Shown here: one piece after another, positions 5,946 to 12,228 of the stretch | How positions within the stretch are numbered: the first letter of the stretch is position 1 | Layout of the letters: the number at the start of each line of letters is the position of its first letter | Assembly (NCBI GenBank): GCA_964429355.1 | Contig: CAYSCH010000291.1 | Span: 1-12,228 of the forward strand | Length of the DNA stretch: 12,228 nucleotides | Source: JAAYAY01 sp964429355 | GTDB lineage: Bacteria; Planctomycetota; Planctomycetia; Pirellulales; Thermoguttaceae | Reading direction: 5' to 3' | Translations under genes and position numbers: made by a program | The notes under the pieces: generated by a model | Database searches by the model: none | Seen by the model: only the letters and a program-made list of their open reading frames with translations | What the model was told of the DNA's origin: nothing

Positions 5946-7874
5946 ATGCGGCAGCAGATTGCCCATCAACTGTTGGTGGCCGCCGTGGCGGCAGCCTTGG
6001 CCTTCACGACCCTGGGTGCAGCAGACCTATGGGATGAAGACGAGCCGATCTACGCCCAATGTGCATGGGAAATGCTCCAACGGGGAGATTGGGTCGTGCC
6101 GTATTTCAACGGCGAGATGTTTCCGGACAAACCGCCGCTGATGTTCTGGATGATGATCAGTGGGATGGAAGTCTTCGGCAGGACCGAACTGGCCGTTCGA
6201 TTCTGGTCGGCCCTCCTGGCCGTGGGAACGGCACTCGTCACCTACCACATCGGTCGCCTCCTGTTCGACCCCAAAACCGGACTCTGGGCCGGATTGATCG
6301 TCTGCTCCTCGTTGATCTTCACGATCTCGGCCAGGGCGGCCACGGTAGATTCGGCGCTGACCTTCCTGACTGCACTGGGATTCCTGATCTTCGTGGCGTC
6401 GGGTATCGGCAGGAATCCGGAGCGAGAGGAGGGGACCGTCGTCGACGCCACGTTGTCGCCTTCATGGTACGCCCCCAAGGCGTGGTTCGCCCATTTTGGG
6501 GTCTGGACATGCATGTCGCTGGCCGTGCTCGCGAAAGGTCCGATTGGATTGCTTCTGCCGATGGCGTCGATCGGCCTGTTCTTGATGATCATGAACTACC
6601 GCCGCCAGGCGTTTCTGCGCGGCGAGCCGAAGAACAAATCGATGTGGTACTCGCGATTCCTGGCAGTCGTGGGAACATGGAGCCCCGTCAACTTCCTTCG
6701 CTCGCTCTGGCAGCTCCGCCCGATCACCGGCCTGGTGGTCGTGGCGTTGATCGCCGTACCCTGGTTCATCTGGGTGGGGATGAGGAACGAGCTCTGGCTC
6801 GAACAGTTCCTCGCCAAGTTCAATCTGCGGCCGTTCAGCGAGCCAATCCTCGGGCACAGCGGTCCAATCTGGTACCACATCCCAGGAATCCTGATTGGGT
6901 TCTTCCCCTGGTCCATTTTTGCGGTTCCGTTCCTGATCAACTGGTACGAGGGAGTGAAGCGAAACGATCGCCAGCGCGCTGGCTACATTCTGGTGGCATG
7001 CTGGTTCGGTGTGAACTTCGTGTTCTGGTCGGTCTGCAAGACCAAGCTCCCCCACTACCCGTTGCCCGCCTACCCGGCGATCGCTCTGGCGACGGCCGCT
7101 TTTGTGGTGAACTGGATGACGGAGCCAGAACGCTGGTCACGGGGCTGGTTCTATCCCGCTTTCGGGATCAGTATTGTTGTGGGCGTGGGAATGTCCGTGG
7201 GGCTGCCTGTGGCGGCCATGCTCGTCGCTCCGGGTGAGGAAATCATCGGCATCGTCGGGCTGATCCTGATCGCCGGTGCGGGACTGGCGCTGTGGTTATA
7301 TCAGCACGGCAAGTACCAGCAGGTCATGCCCGCGTATGCCCTAACCGCGGTGGTCTTTCTGATGGCGGTCTTCAGTTTCGCCGCCCTTCGCATCGATCGG
7401 CATCAATTCGCCAAAGACCTTGTTACGACCCTGCATGCCGAGGCATGCGCGACGCCCGACCTGATCGGTTACCGCTATGCCGAGAAGAGTCTTGTCTACT
7501 ATGCAGAGAGTCCCATCCCGCGATGCAAAGATGTCGAACAAGTGCGACGGATTGCTGCCGACCGACCTGCCCCCTTCATCGTCACGCTTGACACGCATGT
7601 CAACGACCTGAAACATGGGTACGGCACACAGCTTCGTGAAGTCGGACGCTGGCCTCGGTTCCTCCAAGGGGAAGAAGTCGTTGTCCTGCAGCCCCTCTCC
7701 GACTCGCCCGCGACGCAGACTGCGGGTAGAATGACGGCAGCCAGCCGCCGGGAACCAACCGGTAGCCGACCTGCCCGCGGAAAAGGGGCAGGTATTGGCT
7801 GGACTGGCAGCAAAACTCGCCAGAGGCTTGCCGTTTCTCGAACGTCTTTCAGAATCTCGACGACCAACGAGTAA
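5946..7874 (+). CDS. ArnT-like GT39/GT-C membrane glycosyltransferase (second copy)
   Basis: 642 residues from the ATG at 5946, which has GGGAG (5932-5936) 9 bases upstream; the frame is open back to a GTG at 5895, which has no such site. After an N-terminal helix (about 5-24) comes the family signature: LWDEDEPIYA (28-37), EMLQRGDWVVPYFNGEMF, DKPP (61-64). Many hydrophobic segments follow, then a soluble domain from about residue 490 that ends near GEEVVVLQP. It is clearly a relative of the first copy (shared RGDW..P.F.GE.F.DKP), but diverged, so probably a different substrate. The odd part is the last 59 residues, a Ser/Arg/Thr-rich tail without family-like features; stops occur in both other frames at 7727-7734, suggesting a late frameshift that extended the gene. 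The enzyme should use a polyprenyl-phosphate sugar at the membrane; acceptor unknown. Confidence 0.85.
   Translation: MRQQIAHQLLVAAVAAALAFTTLGAADLWDEDEPIYAQCAWEMLQRGDWVVPYFNGEMFPDKPPLMFWMMISGMEVFGRTELAVRFWSALLAVGTALVTYHIGRLLFDPKTGLWAGLIVCSSLIFTISARAATVDSALTFLTALGFLIFVASGIGRNPEREEGTVVDATLSPSWYAPKAWFAHFGVWTCMSLAVLAKGPIGLLLPMASIGLFLMIMNYRRQAFLRGEPKNKSMWYSRFLAVVGTWSPVNFLRSLWQLRPITGLVVVALIAVPWFIWVGMRNELWLEQFLAKFNLRPFSEPILGHSGPIWYHIPGILIGFFPWSIFAVPFLINWYEGVKRNDRQRAGYILVACWFGVNFVFWSVCKTKLPHYPLPAYPAIALATAAFVVNWMTEPERWSRGWFYPAFGISIVVGVGMSVGLPVAAMLVAPGEEIIGIVGLILIAGAGLALWLYQHGKYQQVMPAYALTAVVFLMAVFSFAALRIDRHQFAKDLVTTLHAEACATPDLIGYRYAEKSLVYYAESPIPRCKDVEQVRRIAADRPAPFIVTLDTHVNDLKHGYGTQLREVGRWPRFLQGEEVVVLQPLSDSPATQTAGRMTAASRREPTGSRPARGKGAGIGWTGSKTRQRLAVSRTSFRISTTNE
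7769..7793 (+). repeat. Perfect 8-bp hairpin inside the 3' tail of the second glycosyltransferase
   Basis: ACCTGCCC (7769-7776) and GGGCAGGT (7786-7793) are exact inverse complements around a 9-nt loop, GCGGAAAAG. It lies 35-60 bases after the paired out-of-frame stops at 7727-7734. It may be a former transcription end that now lies within the reading frame. No T-tract follows. Confidence 0.4.
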
Positions 7875-7945
7875 CCAGACTTCCGCCGTCGGCTGACCTT
7901 TCCAGCCTGGCTGAAGTGTTTCGGGGTCGCAGCCACAGGTAGACC

Positions 7946-7968
7946 CCCAATTGGGCACATCCGTGCCC
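7946..7968 (+). terminator. Palindrome and hairpin after the second glycosyltransferase
   Basis: A perfect 10-bp palindrome, CCCAATTGGG (7946-7955), overlaps a tight hairpin, GGGCAC-ATCC-GTGCCC (7953-7968), with a 6-bp stem and 4-nt loop. It begins 72-79 bases after the TAA at 7872-7874. A TTTTGTT run occurs only at about 7985, so it is not a classical intrinsic terminator; an operator role is also possible. Confidence 0.35.
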
Positions 7969-8106
7969 GCGAGAGGTTCCTGCGTTTTGTTCGGGCTTCT
8001 CAGCGCCGCTCACAGAAGCAGCGATTACGCACACCTTGCCGCGAGGGGGGGTGTCGCGTTTTGTCAGTGCGTCTTAGAATCTTCTTTCACCACCGGGACA
8101 GCCGTC

Positions 8107-8589
8107 ATGCCTGAAGAACAGCTTCGATCCCAGCTCTACGACTCCTTTAAGAATCGAGCGGTCCTCTACTACTTGATCTTCTCGGAACTCCGCGACGAGG
8201 TAGGGGCGGAACGAGCTGAAGAGATCATGAAACGGGCGATTTATCGGCGGGGCGTACAGAAGGGCGGGAAATACGCGTCGTTTGCCCCTGGGGATATGGA
8301 GGGCCTGAAAGAAGCCTTCATCGGCGGCATTCCCGACGACGGGGCGATGTTCAAGCCCGAGGTGTTGCGATGCGACGCCGACGGACTCGATATCAAGTTC
8401 CACGGCTGCCCCCTTCGCGACGCCTGGATGGAAATGGGCCTTCCGGGGGACGAGATTGCCACGATCTGTCGCATCGCCGCTCGGATCGACAACGGCACCT
8501 TTGAAGGCGCCGGTTTTGAGTTCTCCGCCGATACCTGGCAACCCGGCGGCGAAGGTTGCTGCCACCTTCACATCCGGCCGGGAAAGTAA
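8107..8589 (+). CDS. ATC-hydrolase-family protein (L-2-amino-thiazoline-4-carboxylate hydrolase-like)
   Basis: 160 residues, no signal peptide, likely cytoplasmic. The start is the ATG at 8107, with a modest GGGA 8 bases before it; the frame is open upstream to 7951 but the extra residues look random. The helical N-terminal half (SELRDEVGAERAEEIMKRA, 26-44) and the C-terminal half, with HGCPLRDAW (99-107), D115, IC (120-121), D128 and GGEGCCHLH (147-155), match my memory of the family named for L-2-amino-thiazoline-4-carboxylic acid hydrolase: CP..W, a D/E then C, and a final C before the last strand. The named activity opens a thiazoline ring on the way to cysteine, but most relatives are untested, so activity here is open. 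It has six cysteines (89, 101, 121, 151, 152 and neighbouring pattern to be counted as five clear positions). The CoA-disulfide-reductase-type gene follows after 29 bp, a probable operon, which points to thiol or sulfur chemistry. Confidence 0.68.
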   Translation: MPEEQLRSQLYDSFKNRAVLYYLIFSELRDEVGAERAEEIMKRAIYRRGVQKGGKYASFAPGDMEGLKEAFIGGIPDDGAMFKPEVLRCDADGLDIKFHGCPLRDAWMEMGLPGDEIATICRIAARIDNGTFEGAGFEFSADTWQPGGEGCCHLHIRPGK

Positions 8590-8618
8590 GAAGGGTATTC
8601 ATCTCTGCAAGGACTATC

Positions 8619-10286
8619 ATGGCGTCGAAGAAGGTTCTGATTGTTGGCGGCGTTGCTGGCGGTGCCTCGTGTGCAGCTCGGCTTCGGCGTATGGACGAAC
8701 ACGCGGAGATCTTCCTCTATGAGCGAAGCGGATACGTGTCGTTCGCCAACTGTGGACTGCCTTATTACCTCGGCGGCGTGATTACCAGCCGCCAGCAGTT
8801 ACTCGTGGCCTCGCCGGAGCGATTCCGCGATCTGTTCAACGTCGAGGTGCGCGTGCATCGTGAGGTCGTGAGCATCGATCGCACCGCCCGGACGGTCGTG
8901 GTACACAATCTTCAGTCCGGCCAGCGGAGCGTCGAATCGTACGATGTGCTCGTGCTGGCTCCCGGGGCCGCACCGATCCGGCCGCCGATCGACGGCATCG
9001 ATCTGCCTGGCGTGTTCTGCCTGCGAAACATGGAAGACACCGACCGGATCTTCGCGTGGCTTGCCGACAAGGAGCCGGAAAAGGCCGTCGTGGTTGGCGC
9101 CGGCTACGTGGGGCTCGAGATGGTCGAGAACCTGGCCGCCCGTGGAATCGACGTTACCTTGATAGAAAAGGCCGACCAGGCGATGGGGCCGATGGACCCC
9201 GAGATGCTTGCCCCACTCTACGGCCTTCTCGAGCAGAAGAGCGTGGAACTGAAACTGAACTGTGGAGTGGCCAGGATCACGGAAGGCCGCGAAGGCATGC
9301 TCCACGTGATCGACGAGTACAGCGGAGTGACCCAGGCCGACCTGGTGATCCTGGCTGTTGGAGTCAAACCCGACGTGGGCCTTGCCCGTCAGGCCGGCCT
9401 GGAGATCGGGCAGCTTGGTGGAATTCGCGTCGACGAGCAGATGCGGACGTCGGATCCAAATATTCTGGCCGTGGGCGACGCGATCGAAGTGCGGGATTAC
9501 GTCACCGGTCAGTGGTCGCTCGTGCCGCTGGCGGGCCCTGCCAATCGTCAGGGGCGAGTGGCTGCCGATGTGATCTGCGGTCGCGACGCCCGGTTCCGCG
9601 GCACCCAGGCCACGGCCGTCGTCGGTCTGTTTGGATTGGTCCTGGCTACCACCGGCGCCAATGAAAAGAGACTCAAGGCCAACGGCAGGCCCTACAACAA
9701 GGCCTACACATATGCCACGGATCATGCCGGTTACTACCCGGGCGCGTCGCCGATCGCCACGAAACTGCTCTACGAACCGGAAACGGGACGGCTCCTGGGG
9801 GCCCAGGCAGTGGGGCACGAGGGGGTGGAGAAGCGAATCGATGTGATTGCCATGGCTCTGCAGAAGGCAGCAACTGTCTATGACTTGGAGGAAGCGGAAC
9901 TCTGCTACGCGCCCCAGTTCGGCAGCGCCAAGGACGCAGTCAATATCGCGGGTTTTGTCGCAGGCAATGCCCTGCGCGGCGACGTCCGAGTTGTCCATTG
10001 GAACGAATGGCAACTTCGCCGCAAGGAGGGTGATCCGCCATTTGTCCTGGATGTCCGTCCGCCCGCTGCCATTTCGGCTATGGGAGAGGTGCCCGATACT
10101 GTCAAGATTCCCCTGGGCGAGCTTCGCGCCCGCATGAACGAATTGCCGAAAGATCGCGAGATTTGGGTCCACTGCGGTGTCGGGATGAACTCCTACATCG
10201 CCTGTCGGATCCTTTCGCAGCACGGTTTCCAGGCAGCGAACCTGGCAGGTGGTTACACCTGGTTCCGAATGTGCGGATTGTCATAA
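8619..10286 (+). CDS. CoA-disulfide-reductase-type flavoprotein with C-terminal rhodanese domain
   Basis: 555 residues from the ATG at 8619, with AAGGA (8609-8613) 5 bases upstream. Domains in order: FAD-binding Rossmann fold (IVGGVAGGASCAARLRR, 8-24), the single active-site cysteine C45 in SFANCGLPYYLGG, a nucleotide-binding fold (VVVGAGYVGLEM, 157-168), the second FAD contact (ILAVGDA, 282-288), a dimerisation domain with HAGYYPGA (369-376) and CYAPQFG (429-435), whose Tyr spacing matches the two catalytic tyrosines of CoA-disulfide reductase, and a rhodanese domain (about 460-555) with C519 in VHCGVGMNSY. Length and order fit the CoADR-RHD group, which reduces CoA disulfide, CoA persulfide or polysulfide with NAD(P)H; the second cysteine suggests persulfide transfer. 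It is cytoplasmic, with no signal peptide. It follows the ATC-hydrolase-like gene by 29 bp. The family call is firm; the substrate is not settled. Confidence 0.9.
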   Translation: MASKKVLIVGGVAGGASCAARLRRMDEHAEIFLYERSGYVSFANCGLPYYLGGVITSRQQLLVASPERFRDLFNVEVRVHREVVSIDRTARTVVVHNLQSGQRSVESYDVLVLAPGAAPIRPPIDGIDLPGVFCLRNMEDTDRIFAWLADKEPEKAVVVGAGYVGLEMVENLAARGIDVTLIEKADQAMGPMDPEMLAPLYGLLEQKSVELKLNCGVARITEGREGMLHVIDEYSGVTQADLVILAVGVKPDVGLARQAGLEIGQLGGIRVDEQMRTSDPNILAVGDAIEVRDYVTGQWSLVPLAGPANRQGRVAADVICGRDARFRGTQATAVVGLFGLVLATTGANEKRLKANGRPYNKAYTYATDHAGYYPGASPIATKLLYEPETGRLLGAQAVGHEGVEKRIDVIAMALQKAATVYDLEEAELCYAPQFGSAKDAVNIAGFVAGNALRGDVRVVHWNEWQLRRKEGDPPFVLDVRPPAAISAMGEVPDTVKIPLGELRARMNELPKDREIWVHCGVGMNSYIACRILSQHGFQAANLAGGYTWFRMCGLS

Positions 10287-10330
10287 ACCGTTGCGTGGCA
10301 GTAAGGCACAGAGATCAAAGGAAGCTGCCC

Positions 10331-11350
10331 GTGAAAAATGTGTTGTTAACAGGGGCGAGCGGTTTCATCTGAAATCACCTTGTCGTCAGGCTGGTGGATC
10401 GTTGCGAGCCTGTGCGAGTATTTGTTCGCGATGCGTTGCGTGGCGAGGAGTTCAAGAACCGCGGTGCGGAGGTGGTCGCGGGTGATGTCTCAGATCGCGA
10501 TGCCCTGGGGCGAGCTGTCTCTGGGACATCTGTGGTCTACCACCTGGCAGGGATTACCAAAGCGTTCAGCGCCCGCCAGTACTATGACGTGAACTGGCGA
10601 GGCGTCGCAAATATGGTTCGAGTCTGCGCCAAACAGGAAACTCCGCCCATTCTCGTCGTTGTATCGTCGCTCGCCGCCGTCGGCCCAGCCAACAACGGCC
10701 GGCCTCACGAGGAGGAAGATGAACCATGCCCGATCTCCCTCTACGGCCGCAGTAAACGGGCGGGCGAAAAGGTTGCTGAACGGTTCGCCTCGGACGTTCC
10801 CATAACGATTGTGCGTCCCCCGATCGTTTTCGGAGAAGGTGACAAGGGCTGCTTTGAGATGTTCAAGACGGTTGCCCGCTCCGGCGTTCATCCGGTGCCG
10901 GGCTACTATCCCAGAAACTACTCGATTATTCACGCGGACGATCTTGTCGAGGCCTTGATCCTCGCCTCCGAGCATGGGCAGCGCCTGCCAGGCCACGGCG
11001 AGGAGACACGGCGTGACGGGACCGGCTACTACTTTGCCGCCTGCGATGAGCATCCCACCTATTACAGACTGGGGAGCCTGATCGGAGCGGCCCTCGGTAG
11101 GCGTCACACCCTGACGATTCCCTTTCCCACCCCGGTAGTTCGGGCGGTGGGAGCCTTCGGCGAATTGACGGGCCGCCTGCGCGGCCAGCAATCGGTGATG
11201 AACTGGGATAAGGCCCGCGAGGCGACGGCCGGTTCGTGGATCTGTTCGGCCCAGAAAGCCAAACAGGAGCTTGGATTCACCCTGCCCTGTTCGCTCGACG
11301 ATCGCCTTCGGCAAACAGCGCAGTGGTATCGCAGTGTGGGATGGCTGTAG
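10331..11350 (+). pseudogene. NAD-dependent epimerase/dehydratase interrupted by an in-frame TGA
   Basis: Reading from the GTG at 10331, with AAAGGAAG about 8 bases before it, gives MKNVLLTGASGFI, then TGA (10370-10372), then NHLVVRLVDRCEPVRVF and 311 more uninterrupted residues to TAG at 11348-11350. The TGA falls exactly where the third glycine of the extended-SDR motif TGxxGxxG belongs, one base from GGA. The rest is a normal extended SDR: GDVSD (51-55), VYHLAG, VVVSSLAAVGP with the catalytic Ser (112-113), YGRSK with Tyr138 and Lys142, and RPPIVFGEGD. Full length would be 339 residues. A restart at GTG 10394 gives 318 residues but loses the NAD-binding loop, and the first in-frame ATG is only at 10613. 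Substrate unknown; relatives act on nucleotide sugars or related carbonyls. It lies 44 bp after the flavoprotein gene. Recent nonsense mutation or read error is most likely. Confidence 0.85.
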
Positions 11351-11445
11351 TTCCTTCCAGACACCGTCAAGCGGTAGCAGCACGGATTCAGACCGATCCA
11401 GAATCGCGGAGGCTCCGTTACAGACCGCAACAACGGAAACCAGTG

Positions 11446-11943
11446 TCATCGAGCTTCCAGCAATGTGATTGCGACCATCAGTACGTAGATGGCCAGAACC
11501 ATCCACCATCCCAGACGCACGATCGGTTGAGTCGGCTTCAGCAGCATCAACACGAGCATACTGGCCAACGCCCCAAGACCCGCCAGCCCGGCCGCATACT
11601 CTCGCGGAAAATAGCCCAGGGCTCCCATGAATAGGGCAATCGCTCCTACGAGCAACAACATCTCGCCAACGGAGAACTGAAAGCGAGTTTGCTCCCTCTC
11701 CGCCGCGGTAAACACCTCGTTGATGTCCCTCGTAGGGCGAGGCAGCACACGGTCGACGCGATCCGAATCCGGAGGAAGGACAACGTACTCGTCGTCTGCC
11801 CGATTTTCGCCGCTCGTCCCGTTTGGCTCGTCGACCATGACTGGCACGCTCAACAGTTCGCCCGAGTCTGCACTGGCGAGAACTCCACCCGAGCAATGAA
11901 CGGGACCCGGAAACGGAACGTCGTTCGGTGGTACCGTTCCCAT
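11446..11943 (-). CDS. Small three-helix membrane protein, function unknown
   Basis: 165 residues from the ATG at 11941-11943. The first 80 or so residues are polar, acidic and Pro-rich and look disordered (for example RADDEYVVLPPDSDRVDR, 48-65). Then come three likely membrane helices: about 92-111 (SVGEMLLLVGAIALFMGALG), 116-135 and 143-163. The RFQFSVGEMLLL entry into the first helix recalls a segment repeated in many planctomycete membrane proteins. There is no catalytic motif that I recognise. It starts 21 bases after the stop of the gene at 11965 on the same strand, so the two are probably transcribed together; the ribosome site is poor (CAGG about 13 bases upstream), which suggests translational coupling. 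It converges on the epimerase, with a 95-bp gap that has no clear terminator. Confidence 0.7.
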   Translation of the reverse strand: MGTVPPNDVPFPGPVHCSGGVLASADSGELLSVPVMVDEPNGTSGENRADDEYVVLPPDSDRVDRVLPRPTRDINEVFTAAEREQTRFQFSVGEMLLLVGAIALFMGALGYFPREYAAGLAGLGALASMLVLMLLKPTQPIVRLGWWMVLAIYVLMVAITLLEAR

Positions 11944-11964
11944 CCGGTGGCCGAAACCTGCCTG

Positions 11965-12228
11965 TCAATCGGTCGCGACGTCAACTTTCGCCCAGTAGGC
12001 CGCTTCCCAACTCCAGCCGTTGGGCTGGTTGACCAGTTCGACCGGTATCTTCTTGCCTGCATACGGTGAAAGGTCGACCTCGATGGTTGCCCAGCCGGTC
12101 TCAGGGGAGATCGTCTGCTGGAGGACCGGTTCCCCCGCCGCCTTCACGATCAACTGGAAATCACCCCGCTTGTCGCTGGCAACGAGTGCTCGCAGAAAGG
12201 TCTTTCCCTGCGGGGGTACTTCGACCTG
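11965..12228 (-). CDS. C-terminal end of a larger protein, cut by the window edge
   Basis: The frame is open from the right edge (12228) to TGA at 11965-11967, giving the last 87 residues; the start lies outside the window. A TTG at 12151-12153 is only an internal Leu. The visible part alternates short strands: GKTFLRALVAS, DFQLIVKAAGEPVL, GWATIEVDLSPYAGKKIPVELVNQ, NGWSWEAAYWAKVDV. This pattern (W..iEVDLS.yaGk.v.lelvn...gW..E.AyW..v.v) looks like a jelly-roll, carbohydrate-binding type beta-sandwich as found at the ends of large exported planctomycete proteins. I cannot say what the rest of the protein does. It lies 21 bases upstream of the small membrane protein gene on the same strand. Confidence 0.65.
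   Translation of the reverse strand, partial: QVEVPPQGKTFLRALVASDKRGDFQLIVKAAGEPVLQQTISPETGWATIEVDLSPYAGKKIPVELVNQPNGWSWEAAYWAKVDVATD

Noticed and set aside
6059..7237. 392-codon plus-strand frame inside the second glycosyltransferase
   Set aside because: Arg/Gly/Asp-rich shadow of the real gene, with no recognisable motif.
8052..8080. TAGAAT (8075-8080) as a -10 box for the ATC-hydrolase-like gene
   Set aside because: No acceptable -35 at 16-18 bp; TTGTCA is only 8 bp away.
8799..10223. 474-codon minus-strand frame opposite the flavoprotein gene
   Set aside because: It is antisense to a gene with complete catalytic motifs. The His- and Asp-rich translation is typical of an antisense shadow.
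10370..10372. TGA read as glycine by an alternative genetic code or as selenocysteine
   Set aside because: At least five neighbouring genes end in TGA at sensible places, known TGA=Gly lineages are unlike this GC-rich DNA, and the position needs Gly, not Sec. Mutation or read error is simpler, though it is kept as something to check.
10490..11968. Long minus-strand open frame of 492 codons opposite the epimerase and across the small membrane gene
   Set aside because: Its translation is rich in Arg, Gly and Ser with no domain, it covers two better-supported genes, and it mirrors their codon bias in GC-rich DNA.
1..12228. CRISPR arrays, tRNA or rRNA genes, insertion sequences, phage or defence genes
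   Set aside because: I read through the window for regular repeats, cloverleaf-like segments and transposase or defence motifs and saw none that I could support.

Overview
The window looks like a piece of a GC-rich bacterial chromosome, most likely from a planctomycete (Planctomycetota, perhaps Pirellulales). Evidence for this: a small membrane protein on the right (11446-11943, minus) opens its membrane region with RFQFSVGEMLLLVGAIAL, which resembles the 'RFQFSLRTLLLL' type segment that I remember as common in planctomycete proteins. A short GAACACC/GAACACT/GAAAACT repeat of a kind I associate with planctomycete intergenic DNA lies at 1354-1374. Most genes are spaced out or divergent, with only short operons. 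This placement comes from memory of families, not from a search.

Layout from left to right. (1) 225-1238 (+): a secreted S1/P1-type zinc nuclease with a complete set of side-chain metal ligands. (2) 1520-2797 (-): an exported outer-membrane beta-barrel, porin-like protein. (3) A 429-bp non-coding divergent region, 2798-3226, with a possible promoter and a leader hairpin. (4) A cell-envelope block: an ArnT-like (GT39/GT-C) membrane glycosyltransferase (3227-4960, +), a PAP2 lipid phosphatase in the opposite direction that overlaps its 3' end (4937-5662, -), and a second ArnT-like glycosyltransferase (5946-7874, +). Such enzymes use undecaprenyl-phosphate sugars, so a lipid phosphatase beside them fits glycolipid or carrier-lipid work at the membrane; the actual substrates are not visible from sequence. 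(5) A likely two-gene sulfur/thiol operon, 29 bp apart: an ATC-hydrolase-family protein (8107-8589, +) and a CoA-disulfide-reductase-type flavoprotein with a C-terminal rhodanese domain (8619-10286, +). (6) 10331-11350 (+): an NAD-dependent epimerase/dehydratase gene with an in-frame TGA exactly where the third glycine of the Rossmann TGxxGxxG motif should be; everything after it is intact. (7) On the minus strand at the right edge, the C-terminal 87 residues of a larger protein (11965-12228, cut by the window), then a three-helix membrane protein (11446-11943).

The best candidates for a second look are the TGA in the epimerase glycine loop, the ATC-hydrolase/CoADR-rhodanese pair, the glycosyltransferase/PAP2 block, and the unusual 3' end of the second glycosyltransferase, where out-of-frame stops and a perfect hairpin suggest that the reading frame has run past its original end. 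I saw no CRISPR array, tRNA, rRNA, transposase or phage gene. I do not see a clearly new multi-gene system here.
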